This document shows, piece after piece, positions 7,380-14,245 of a DNA stretch of 16,559 nucleotides. Under the pieces are notes generated by a model. The model ran no database searches, was not told the DNA's origin, and saw only the letters and a list, made by a program, of their open reading frames with translations. The position numbers and the translations under genes are program-made. This stretch comes from CAYYWV01 sp964531525 (GTDB lineage Bacteria; Pseudomonadota; Alphaproteobacteria; JAAXGF01): contig CAZHDF010000071.1 of the NCBI GenBank assembly GCA_964531525.1, positions 1 to 16,559 of the forward strand. Direction: 5' to 3'. Position 1 is the first letter of the stretch, and each line of letters opens with the position of its first letter.

Positions 7380-7961
7380 ATGTCCAACCAACCGTCCGCC
7401 ACGCTCGCCGCCGCGCTCTGGCCCAGCCGCTCGCGCATCGCGCCGGCGCGCGCGCTCGTCCTCGCGATCCTGGGCTCGGCGCTGATCGCGCTCTCGGCGC
7501 AGATCCGCGTGCCGCTCGAGCCGGTGCCCGTGACCATGCAGACCTTCGCCGTCCTGGTCCTCGCCATGGCCTATGGCCGCCGGCTGGGGGTCGCGACGGT
7601 CGTGCTTTACCTCGTCGAGGGTGCGCTCGGCCTTCCCGTGTTCGCGGGCGGCGCGGGCGGGATCGCAACGCTGTTCGGCCCGACCGGCGGCTATCTCGCG
7701 GGCTTCGTCGTCGCGGCGGCGATCGTCGGCACGCTCGCCGAGCGGGGCTGGGACCGCAATCTCGCCTCGACGGCGCTCGCCATGCTGCTCGGCAATCTCG
7801 CGATCTACGGCCCCGGGCTCGCCGTCCTCGGCGCGCTGATCGGCTATCAAAAGGCGGTCGCGGTCGGGCTCGTGCCGTTTCTCCTGGGCGATGCGCTCAA
7901 GCTCGCGCTCGCCGCCTGCGTGCTTCCCGCCGCCTGGCGGGGACTAGCTCGGCGCGGCTGA
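7380..7961 (+). CDS. bioY: BioY, substrate-binding S component of biotin ECF transporter
   Basis: A 193-residue membrane protein with about six helices. The N-terminal region IRVPLEPVPVTMQTFAVL (about 43-60) is the BioY family signature, followed by YLVEGALGLPVFAGG and the conserved FGPTGGYLAGF. Known function: binding and uptake of biotin across the cytoplasmic membrane, usually with an EcfA/EcfT (BioMN) energising unit. No bioM or bioN is nearby, so it is a solitary BioY here; some such proteins transport alone, others share distant ECF units. The start ATG is preceded by CAGGAG at 7367-7372. The last 18 bases overlap the end of the convergent MFS gene. No biotin-operator (BirA) site was recognised. 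Confidence 0.9.
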   Translation: MSNQPSATLAAALWPSRSRIAPARALVLAILGSALIALSAQIRVPLEPVPVTMQTFAVLVLAMAYGRRLGVATVVLYLVEGALGLPVFAGGAGGIATLFGPTGGYLAGFVVAAAIVGTLAERGWDRNLASTALAMLLGNLAIYGPGLAVLGALIGYQKAVAVGLVPFLLGDALKLALAACVLPAAWRGLARRG

Positions 7962-9188
7962 GGTTCTGAGCCGGCCGATCCCCGCCAGCGCGGCGGCGAT
8001 CAGCATGAAGGCGACCGCGAGAGCGAACACCAGCCGGGGCGCGCCGTGGTCGACGATCAGGCCGAACATCACCGGCGCGAGCGCGCCTCCCAGGTTGAGG
8101 CCCGAGGAGACGAAGCCGAACACCTTGCCGGTCGCCCCCGGCGGGGTGATCGCGCGTACCATCATGTCGCGCGAGGGGCGCGTGATCCCCTGAAGCAGCC
8201 CGGCGAGCCCAAGCGCCCCGGTCACCGCCCAGAGCGGCAGGTCGAAAACCGCGATCGCGCCGACGCACGCCGCCGAGGCGACGAAGCCGATCACCGCGAC
8301 CGCGCCGTGGTAGCGGGTATGGTCGGCGATCACGCCGCCCAGCAGGATGCCGCCGGCGTTGGTCACGAGAAACGCCGTGAGCGCCACGCTGACGCTCGCG
8401 AGCGGCGCGGCGTAGAGCGTCGTGAGCGCGGCGACCGAGAAGCTCTGGATGCCGCCCGAGCCCATCGACGAGGCGACGTAGAACAGGAAGAGAAGCAACA
8501 CCGGACCGCTGAGCAGGAAGGCCCGAATTCCGCCCGCGCCGGCGGCCCCCTGACCCGGCGCGGCGCCGCGCGCGGGCGCCGGCGGGGCGCGATCCTCCTC
8601 GCCCTCGCCCATCGCGCGGCGGTTGGCGAACATGAGCCCCGCCATGGCGATCCCGACCGCGCCCGCGGCCACCAGGCCCGCGCGCCAGTCGGCGACCGCC
8701 GCCACGGCGACCATTACGCTCGGCGCAACCGCGAAGCCGAGGTAGCCCGCGAAGGTGACGATGCTGAACGCCCGACCCAAACGACGGCGGGCGACGCGCG
8801 CCGAGAGAATCGCGTAATCGGCGGGGTGGAACACGCTGTCGCCGAGCCCGGCGACGAACAAAAGCACGACCAGCGCGGCATAGGATGCGGTCAGGCCGAG
8901 AACGCCGATCGCCGCCGCCTCGATCGCGAGGCCGGCGATCAGCACCCGCGCCGCGCCGACCCGGTCGACCAGGAAGCCCGCGGGCGTCTGGGCGAGCCCC
9001 GAGGCCAGGTTGTAGGCGGTGAGCGCGGCACCGAGGGCGGCATAGGAGACGCCGAGCTCGGCCTTGAGCAGCGGGAACAGCGGCGGCAGGGCGAGAATAT
9101 AGAAATGGCTCAGGAAATGGCCGCCCGAGACGAGCGCGATGACCCGGCCGTCGCCGCCCGCGCGCGGTGTGGCGATCGCCTGGGTCAT
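7944..9188 (-). CDS. MFS transporter, fosmidomycin-resistance-like group
   Basis: A 414-residue protein with about twelve predicted membrane helices in two halves, separated by a hydrophilic Pro/Ala/Gly-rich loop at about 193-222. The loop between helices 2 and 3 carries GFLVDRVGAARVL, the MFS motif A, and the second half repeats it as GGVIADHTRYHG. The N-terminal GGHFLSHFYILALPPLFPLL resembles the FSR/drug-efflux group. The substrate is unknown. It starts 24 bases after the stop of the degraded M24 peptidase gene and lacks a clear ribosome binding site, as if it had once depended on coupling to that gene. Its 3' end overlaps bioY by 18 bases tail to tail. It may be cotranscribed with the upstream amine dehydrogenase gene. 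Confidence 0.8.
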   Translation of the reverse strand: MTQAIATPRAGGDGRVIALVSGGHFLSHFYILALPPLFPLLKAELGVSYAALGAALTAYNLASGLAQTPAGFLVDRVGAARVLIAGLAIEAAAIGVLGLTASYAALVVLLFVAGLGDSVFHPADYAILSARVARRRLGRAFSIVTFAGYLGFAVAPSVMVAVAAVADWRAGLVAAGAVGIAMAGLMFANRRAMGEGEEDRAPPAPARGAAPGQGAAGAGGIRAFLLSGPVLLLFLFYVASSMGSGGIQSFSVAALTTLYAAPLASVSVALTAFLVTNAGGILLGGVIADHTRYHGAVAVIGFVASAACVGAIAVFDLPLWAVTGALGLAGLLQGITRPSRDMMVRAITPPGATGKVFGFVSSGLNLGGALAPVMFGLIVDHGAPRLVFALAVAFMLIAAALAGIGRLRTSAAPS

Positions 9189-9212
9189 GGGGGCGTGGCG
9201 CGGCCCGAACGC

Positions 9213-9423
9213 TCAGGCAAGAAGCGCCTCCTCGAAGGGGAAGCTCGACAGGAGCTCGGCGCCGTTCGCGGTCACGAGCACCTGCTCCTCGAGCTTGACG
9301 CCCTCGCTGCCGCCCTCGGCGCCGATGTAGCTTTCGATGCAGAGCGTCATGTTCTCCTCGATCACGCCGTCGTAGCCGCCGTCGAGCTCCCAGTCCTGGG
9401 TGAAGGGGATCGGTCGCGGTCAT
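9213..9423 (-). pseudogene. remnant of an M24-family metallopeptidase (Xaa-Pro peptidase/creatinase-like)
   Basis: Read on the minus strand from 9419 to the stop at 9213-9215, the sequence encodes PIPFTQDWELDGGYDGVIEE, then NMTLCIES, EGVKLEEQVLVT and a PFEEALLA end, the typical C-terminus of M24 'pita-bread' peptidases. The two C-terminal metal-ligand glutamates (in CIES and KLEEQ) are present; the upstream Asp, Asp and His ligands are absent. Immediately before it, at 9423, is an ATG with a good GGGAGGA ribosome binding site, but that start runs in a different frame. The simplest reading is an internal out-of-frame deletion that removed most of a ~390-codon gene and left its start region and last ~65 codons. 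It sits between the amine dehydrogenase and MFS genes, all on one strand. A search against complete M24 proteins would confirm the family. Confidence 0.7.
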
Positions 9424-9552
9424 GTCGGTCCTCCCGCCGGGACGCTGCCGGAAGGCGGGCCGGATTGGCGGCGTGGGCACCCTCCCCGGCGCCCGCGTCC
9501 GCCGGTTCAGGCTTGCCCCATGAAAGCCGACCCGTCAAGGCCCGCAACGCCG

Positions 9553-11985
9553 TCAGGCCCGGAGGCTCTCGTTCTCCGGATCGTAGGGCGAGTGCGGGAT
9601 CACCCGCGCCTTGCGCCGCTCGCCGAGGATGACGATTTCGAGCTCGGTCCCCGGCGCGGCCGCCTCGGCCTCGACGTAGCCGAGCGCCAGGCTCTTACCC
9701 ACCCAATGCCCGTAGGCCCCGGAGGTCGCGCGGCCGACCATGCGCTCGCCCCGGTAAAGCGGCTCGTTACCGCCGGCATCGGCGTCGTCGGCGTCGACCT
9801 CGAGGGTGACGAAGGCGTTGGGTACGCCGTCCTCGCGCTGCTTGACGAGCGCCTCGCGACCGATGAAGTCGCCCTTGTCGAGGTGCACGAAGCGGTCGAG
9901 CCCGGCTTCGAGCGGCGTATAGTCGCGGGTCAGGTCCTGCGCCCACATGCGATACGACTTCTCGATGCGGAGCGAATCCATCGCCCGCATGCCGCACAGG
10001 CCGAGGCCGAACTCCTCGCCCGCCTCCATCAGCGCATCGAAGATGCAATGCTGATACTCGATCGGATGGTGGATCTCCCAGCCGAGGTCGCCGACGAAGT
10101 TGACCCTGAGCGCGCGTACCGGCGCGACATCCAGGAGAATGTGCTGCCCCGTGAGCCAGGGAAACGCCGCGTTCGAAAGATCGGCGTCGGTCAGCTTGGC
10201 GAGCACGTCGCGCGCGCGCGGCCCGGCGAGCACCAGCACGCCATGCGCGGAGGTGACGTTGCGCAAGCTGACGCTGCCGTCGCGGGGAAGCTGCTTCCAA
10301 AGATAATCGCTGTCGAACCGCTCGGCCGCGCCCGAGGAAACGAGATAGAAGCTCTCGGGGCCGTCGCGGGTGATGGTGAACTCGCTGCGCACCCCGCCCG
10401 AAGGTCTCAGCGCGTGGCAAAGCTGGACCCGCCCGATCTTCTTCGGCAGCCGATTGGCGACCAGTCGGTCAAGATAGGCTTCCGCCCCGGGGCCCGCGAC
10501 CTCGAACTTGGAGAAACTCGTGATGTCGATTAGCCCCGCCTTCTCGCGCAGGGTCCGACATTCGTTGCCGACATGCTCGAAGTAGTTCGTGCGCCGGAAG
10601 CTCCAGACGTCCCTGGGCTCGACGCCCTCGGGCGCGAACCAGTTGGGCCGCTCCCAGCCGTAGCGCTGACCGAACACCGCGCCGCGCGCCGCGAGCTTGT
10701 CGTGGATCGGACTGGTCTTGGCCGGGCGCGCCGCGGGCCGCTCCTCGTCGGGAAAATGGATGACGAAGACGTGCTCATAGCACTCGACGTTCTTGGTCGT
10801 CGTGTAGCGCTTGTTGGCGTAGGGGCCGAAGCGGCGCGGGTCGATCGCCCAGGCGTCCATGCCGGGCTCGCCCTCGACGATCCATTCGGCGAGCAGCTTG
10901 CCCGAGCCGCCCGCCGCCGTGATGCCGAAGCTGTGCCCCTCGTTGAGCCAGAAGTTGCGCAGGCCCCAGCCGGGACCGATCAGCGGGCTGCCGTCGGGGG
11001 TATAGGGGATCGGGCCGTTGACGCAGTCCTTGATGCCGGCGCGCCCGAACATGGGCACCCGCCGGATCGCGGCCTCGATATGGGGCTCGAGGCGCTCGAT
11101 ATCGCCGGGCAGCAACTCGCGGCCGAAGCCCTTGGGCACGCCGTCGACCGCCCAGGCCTTGGCGCCCTTCTCGTAGGGACCGAGGATCAGGCCCTGGCGC
11201 TCCTCGCGCATGTAATAGGATTCGTCGCTCTCGCGCAGGACCGCCATCTCGGGCAGGCCGGCCTCGTGGCGTTCGATCAGCTCGGGCAGTGCCTCGGTGA
11301 CGATGAACTGGTGCTCGACCGGAATGCTCGGCACGTCGAGCCCGACCATCGCGCCGACCTCGCGCGCCCAGGAGCCGGTCGCCGTGACCACATGCTCGCA
11401 GGTGATGTCGCCCTTGTCGGTCTTGACCAGCCATTCGTCGGAAGACGTCGGCTCGATGCCGAGCACCGCCGTGTGGCGATAGATCTCGGCGCCGCCGTTG
11501 CGCGCCCCGATGGCGAGCGCCTGGGTGAGATCGGCGGGCGCGATATGGCCGTCGTCGGGATGGTAGAGCGCGCCGACGATGCCGTCGATCTCGCACAGGG
11601 GCCAAAGCTCCTTGACCTCGGCGGGCGTGATCATCTCGAACGGCACGCCGATGGTGTTCGCGGTGCCGCAGTACTTGTGGTACTCGTCCATCCGCGCCTT
11701 GTTGGTGGCGAGCCGCAGGTTGCCGGTCTTGTGGAAGCTGACCGCCTGGCCGGTTTCGGCCTCCAGGGTCTGGTAGAGATCGACCGAGTACTTATGGATC
11801 TGCCCGACCGTGTAGCTCATGTTGAACAACGGCAGGAGCCCCGCCGCGTGCCAGGTGGAGCCTTCGGTCAAATCGCTCTTCTCGCACAGAACGACGTCCG
11901 ACCAGCCGAGCTTGACGAGGTGGTAGAGCGTGCTGACGCCGACGACGCCGCCTCCGATCACGACCACGCGCGCATGAGTTTTCAT
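9553..11985 (-). CDS. FAD-GcvT fusion dehydrogenase of the dimethylglycine/sarcosine dehydrogenase family
   Basis: An 810-residue protein with the full domain order of dimethylglycine and sarcosine dehydrogenases: a DAO-type FAD domain (about 5-370, dinucleotide motif GGGVVG at 11-16), the FAD-oxidoreductase central domain (about 375-430, DPRRFGPYANKRY), a GcvT aminomethyltransferase-like domain (about 435-700, GWEIHHP at 635-641, KGDFIGREAL near 704-713) and a GcvT C-terminal barrel. His46 in GSTWHAAGL is where these enzymes attach FAD covalently. Family members oxidatively demethylate N-methyl amino acids and pass the one-carbon unit to tetrahydrofolate in the GcvT part. Dimethylglycine, sarcosine or 4-methylaminobutanoate are possible substrates. 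The start at 11985 has an excellent AAGGAGG site. A sigma70-like promoter lies ~90 bases upstream. Confidence 0.85.
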   Translation of the reverse strand: MKTHARVVVIGGGVVGVSTLYHLVKLGWSDVVLCEKSDLTEGSTWHAAGLLPLFNMSYTVGQIHKYSVDLYQTLEAETGQAVSFHKTGNLRLATNKARMDEYHKYCGTANTIGVPFEMITPAEVKELWPLCEIDGIVGALYHPDDGHIAPADLTQALAIGARNGGAEIYRHTAVLGIEPTSSDEWLVKTDKGDITCEHVVTATGSWAREVGAMVGLDVPSIPVEHQFIVTEALPELIERHEAGLPEMAVLRESDESYYMREERQGLILGPYEKGAKAWAVDGVPKGFGRELLPGDIERLEPHIEAAIRRVPMFGRAGIKDCVNGPIPYTPDGSPLIGPGWGLRNFWLNEGHSFGITAAGGSGKLLAEWIVEGEPGMDAWAIDPRRFGPYANKRYTTTKNVECYEHVFVIHFPDEERPAARPAKTSPIHDKLAARGAVFGQRYGWERPNWFAPEGVEPRDVWSFRRTNYFEHVGNECRTLREKAGLIDITSFSKFEVAGPGAEAYLDRLVANRLPKKIGRVQLCHALRPSGGVRSEFTITRDGPESFYLVSSGAAERFDSDYLWKQLPRDGSVSLRNVTSAHGVLVLAGPRARDVLAKLTDADLSNAAFPWLTGQHILLDVAPVRALRVNFVGDLGWEIHHPIEYQHCIFDALMEAGEEFGLGLCGMRAMDSLRIEKSYRMWAQDLTRDYTPLEAGLDRFVHLDKGDFIGREALVKQREDGVPNAFVTLEVDADDADAGGNEPLYRGERMVGRATSGAYGHWVGKSLALGYVEAEAAAPGTELEIVILGERRKARVIPHSPYDPENESLRA

Positions 11986-12075
11986 GGTCCGCCTCCTTGA
12001 CGCTTTCGATCGCCTCCGCCGCGAACGGACCCGCTTCGCGCGGGCCTCCGTCGAATTTATCGAAACCTTGCCGGT

Positions 12076-12103
12076 ATTATCGCCGAAACGCGCGCCCCGA
12101 CAA
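12076..12103 (-). promoter_or_regulatory. candidate sigma70 promoter of the amine dehydrogenase gene
   Basis: On the minus strand TTGTCG (12103-12098) and GATAAT (12081-12076) are spaced by 16 bases, a good match to the housekeeping consensus in otherwise very GC-rich DNA. Transcription would begin near 12069, leaving a leader of about 85 bases before the dehydrogenase start at 11985. The rest of the 206-base gap (11986-12191) holds only short inverted repeats (12137-12151 and 12166-12178) that may end the upstream gene's transcript. Confidence 0.45.
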
Positions 12104-12191
12104 TCGCGCGTCCGCTATCTAGCCCTCCATGCGAACCGCGGCTGTTCCGCGAGCGACACCGACTGGCCGGTTCCCGGCAGCGCGCGGTCGC

Positions 12192-13502
12192 TCAGCGGTC
12201 GAGGCGGTCGCGCAAATGAAACCAGGCGCCGACGAGGGGCAGGAACCAGGGTCGCCCCTCGTAAAGCGGCAGGGCCGGGAAGCGGCGGTCGAACAGCGGC
12301 GTCTCGACCTTCGCCGGGTCGAGCACATGCTGCGCCGCCTGATGGCCGAGCCAAGTCCCCTTGACCACGCCGCTCCCGCAATAACCGAGCGCGTAATGGA
12401 TCCCGTCGCGCAGGCCCGCGTGGGGCAGCCGATCGAAGGTGAAGGCGACGTTGCCGGTCCAGCTATGGGTGACGCGAAGATCGGCGAGCTCGGGATAGAC
12501 CCCGACCATGAAGCGATGCAGCATCGTCCCGGTCGCGCGCAGATCGCCGCCCTGGCGAAACGCCGCGCGGCCGCCGAACAGGATGCGCGCGCCGTCGGGC
12601 GAGGGCCGGAAGTAATAGAGCACGCGCTTCGAATCGGTCAGCATTCGGCCCTTGGGCATCAGCCGCGCCATGGTCTCGGGCGCGAGCGGCTCGGTCGCGA
12701 TCATGAACGAGCCCACGGGCACCAGCCGGCGGCGCAGCGCCGGCGTGACGCGCCCGGTATAGCCGTTGGTGGCGACGATCACGTCGCGGGCCGCGATCGC
12801 GCCGCGCGGGGTCGCGACCGCGAAGCCGCCGCTTTCGCGCGCGATGCCCGTGACCGGAGTATGGGCGCGGACCGCGACCCCCGCCGCCTCCGCCCGCTCA
12901 AGCAGTCCCTGGTGGTAAAGCGCCGGGTGCAGGCCGCCGTCGCGATGGAACACGCGACCGCCGAAATAGGCGTCCGAGCCGATCTCGGCGTGCTGCTCGG
13001 CGCGCGGTATCATATCGGCCTCGATCCCGATCTCGCGGCGCAGAAGCTCGATCTCGCGCGCCATCGCCTCGTAGGCGCCGGGCGAATGCGCGCCCGCGAA
13101 CCGGCCCACGCGCGCGAAATGACAGGCGATGCCCTCGCGCTCGATCAACTCGGCGGTGTAATCGAGCGCCCGCTGTCCGTCGCGCCAGATGGCGACCGCG
13201 GCCGCGCGCCCCATGCGCGCGATCATCCTGGACAACGAGATCTTGAACGCGCCGCCGCACATGCCGCCGTTGCGCGAGCTCGCGCCCTCGCCCGGCGCGC
13301 CCGATTCGAGCACCACCACCGAGCGCCCGGCGCGAATGAGCGTGAGCGCCGCCGAAAGCCCGCTGTAGCCCGAACCGACGACGGCGACATCGACCTTGGC
13401 GGGCGGCGCGGGGACGTCGCGGGGCGCGATCTCGGGCCGGGGGGCGGCCTCCCACCAATAGGGTTCGAGCTTGGTATCGGCGGTAACGGCGAGCGCGTTC
13501 AT
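12192..13502 (-). CDS. DAO-family FAD-dependent oxidoreductase, PuuB/gamma-glutamylputrescine oxidase-like
   Basis: Starting at 13502 (MNALAVTAD) the protein has 436 residues; the upstream 28-codon extension to 13586 is rejected because a GGGGGG-type ribosome binding site lies just before 13502 and the family begins here. The PYWWEAAP motif at 14-21, the FAD motif VVGSGYSG (41-48) and the GASSRNGGMCGG segment (73-84) are typical of gamma-glutamylputrescine oxidase and related amine-oxidising flavoproteins. The C-terminal FAD motif HYALGYCGSGVVKGTWLG is also typical. There is no GcvT domain and no TWH-type covalent attachment site. The substrate is likely a primary or secondary amine; putrescine derivatives are one option, but none of the other puu genes is nearby. 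It is transcribed toward the dimethylglycine-dehydrogenase-like gene with a 206-base gap. Confidence 0.8.
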   Translation of the reverse strand: MNALAVTADTKLEPYWWEAAPRPEIAPRDVPAPPAKVDVAVVGSGYSGLSAALTLIRAGRSVVVLESGAPGEGASSRNGGMCGGAFKISLSRMIARMGRAAAVAIWRDGQRALDYTAELIEREGIACHFARVGRFAGAHSPGAYEAMAREIELLRREIGIEADMIPRAEQHAEIGSDAYFGGRVFHRDGGLHPALYHQGLLERAEAAGVAVRAHTPVTGIARESGGFAVATPRGAIAARDVIVATNGYTGRVTPALRRRLVPVGSFMIATEPLAPETMARLMPKGRMLTDSKRVLYYFRPSPDGARILFGGRAAFRQGGDLRATGTMLHRFMVGVYPELADLRVTHSWTGNVAFTFDRLPHAGLRDGIHYALGYCGSGVVKGTWLGHQAAQHVLDPAKVETPLFDRRFPALPLYEGRPWFLPLVGAWFHLRDRLDR

Positions 13503-13567
13503 GGCGGGATCCCCCCTTTTCTCATCCCACCGCCAGGATGCGCCCCAAGCGTTCCGGGGGCAAGGGG

Positions 13568-13582
13568 TTAACGCACCGTTAA
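13568..13582. promoter_or_regulatory. CtrA-like TTAA-N7-TTAA site
   Basis: TTAACGCACCGTTAA is a perfect inverted repeat and fits the full CtrA-binding form TTAA-N7-TTAA of alphaproteobacteria. It is an AT-containing island in very GC-rich DNA. It lies 66 bases upstream of the PuuB-like gene and 144 bases upstream of the first DUF1127 gene. On the minus strand a TTGCCC/CATCCT pair with 17-base spacing follows it, so the site could act at a promoter for the PuuB-like gene. A single site can arise by chance. Confidence 0.4.
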
Positions 13583-13645
13583 ACAAAGGAAAACCGGGAA
13601 TTCGTCCTATGCGCTTTCAGCATATCAGCCGCGCGAATCCGGCAT

Positions 13646-13674
13646 TTGTCGCGCCCCCCACATGAGCTTAATTG
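13646..13674 (+). promoter_or_regulatory. weak candidate promoter of the DUF1127 genes
   Basis: TTGTCG at 13646-13651 is followed after 17 bases by TAATTG at 13669-13674, about 50 bases before the first DUF1127 start. The -10 match is poor. The rest of the 223-base gap between the PuuB-like gene and DUF1127 holds the CtrA-like site and no other recognised element. Confidence 0.25.
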
Positions 13675-13725
13675 GCAATCATTGGGGGTTGGCACCCGAC
13701 CCCCTCGCCATTGGGAGACAAGGTC

Positions 13726-13872
13726 ATGGGCAACTTCTTCAAGCGTATGCGCCGCTGGCACGACGAGACCACCTCGCGAGGCCAGCTTGCCCGTTTCGAC
13801 AACCGGATGCTGTTCGATATCGGCATGGTTCGCGGCGACATCGACCGGGTCGTCCGCTACCTCCACCGGTAG
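13726..13872 (+). CDS. DUF1127 micro-protein, first copy
   Basis: A 48-residue Arg-rich protein: MGNFFKRMRRWHDETTSRGQ, then LARFDNRMLFDIGMVRGDI and RVVRYLHR. The W-x-DET-x-SRGQL and LxDIGxxRGDI blocks are the DUF1127 (YjiS-like) signature found across alphaproteobacteria. ATG at 13726 is preceded by GGGAGACAAGGTC; the 18-codon upstream extension of the frame is rejected since the domain starts here. DUF1127 proteins in Agrobacterium and Rhodobacter have been tied to RNA metabolism, stress and small RNA control; that is family knowledge, not visible here. A second copy follows 82 bases later with a nearly identical leader, pointing to a tandem duplication. Confidence 0.8.
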   Translation: MGNFFKRMRRWHDETTSRGQLARFDNRMLFDIGMVRGDIDRVVRYLHR

Positions 13873-13908
13873 GACCGCCGCCGGGCCTCTCCACTCACCG
13901 GAAACTCG

Positions 13909-13935
13909 TCCCGGGCGGCCTCGCCGCTCCCGGGA
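13909..13935 (+). other. hairpin between the two DUF1127 genes
   Basis: TCCCGGG (13909-13915) pairs with CCCGGGA (13929-13935), and an inner CGG/CCG pairing shortens the loop, leaving a two-base bulge. There is no T tract, so it is more likely an mRNA processing or stability element between the two cistrons than a terminator. Confidence 0.35.
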
Positions 13936-13954
13936 GCGCTAAGGAGACAGGGTC

Positions 13955-14098
13955 ATGAAGGCAGTGCTCGAAGTGATCCGCCGCTGGCGCGACGAAACCG
14001 TTTCGCGCGGCCAGCTCGCTCGTTTCGACGATCGGCTCCTCGACGATCTCGGCATCGTGCGGGGCGACATTCCCCGGATCGTCCGCCGGCTCAGGTAG
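13955..14098 (+). CDS. DUF1127 micro-protein, second copy
   Basis: A 47-residue protein, below usual ORF-size cut-offs: MKAVLEVIRRWRDETVSRGQ, then LARFDDRLLDDLGIVRGDI and RIVRRLR. It aligns without gaps to the first copy from WxDET through RGDI, with identity highest in the central SRGQLARFD block, and it is more basic at its end. The start is set by AAGGAGACAGGGTC, which matches the leader of copy one (GGGAGACAAGGTC), so the duplication included the ribosome binding site. The pair is probably cotranscribed. Divergence at the N-terminus (helix MKAVLEVI against MGNFFKRM) suggests partial specialisation. Confidence 0.75.
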   Translation: MKAVLEVIRRWRDETVSRGQLARFDDRLLDDLGIVRGDIPRIVRRLR

Positions 14099-14131
14099 GC
14101 GGCCGGCGCCAAATTTCACTTGCGAACGACA

Positions 14132-14157
14132 TCGGGCGGCGATATTTCGCCGCCCGA
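14132..14157 (+). terminator. perfect 11-base hairpin after the DUF1127 pair
   Basis: TCGGGCGGCGA and TCGCCGCCCGA form a perfect 11-base stem with a TATT loop, 34 bases past the stop of the second DUF1127 gene and before the promoter of the MttB-family gene. No T run follows, so it is either a factor-assisted terminator or a 3'-end stabiliser. Its place between two units supports a boundary role. Confidence 0.5.
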
Positions 14158-14163
14158 ACCATG

Positions 14164-14192
14164 TTGGCGGCGCGCATGCGCTGCGGTACGCT
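14164..14192 (+). promoter_or_regulatory. candidate sigma70 promoter of the MttB-family gene
   Basis: TTGGCG at 14164-14169 and TACGCT at 14187-14192 are separated by the ideal 17 bases. Transcription would begin near 14199, giving a leader of about 47 bases that holds the GGGAGG ribosome binding site at 14233-14238. This supports separate transcription from the DUF1127 genes. Confidence 0.45.
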
Positions 14193-14245
14193 CAATCGGG
14201 GCCGCGGGGACAAGCGACCCACCGCCGGGATCGGGAGGCAAGCAT

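Noticed and set aside
8046..9632. Long plus-strand open frame opposite the MFS gene; similar long antisense frames at 162-1469, 3411-4841, 10573-12000 and 14192-15574
   Set aside because: Composition is Arg/Ala/Gly/Asp-rich with no domain motif, and each mirrors the third-base bias of a clearly real gene on the other strand. These are typical GC-rich shadow frames.
12131..12180. tRNA-like segment with GGTTCCCGGC
   Set aside because: The apparent T-arm has only a three-base loop and there is no acceptor stem or anticodon arm; these are small hairpins in a GC-rich gap.
13471..13665. Small plus-strand frame antisense to the start of the PuuB-like gene
   Set aside because: It covers the flavoprotein's 5' end and the control region, has no recognisable domain, and no ribosome binding site was seen.
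14120..14245. Upstream extension of the MttB-family gene
   Set aside because: It would run through a perfect hairpin and a sigma70-like promoter, and family similarity and the GGGAGG site support the start at 14246.
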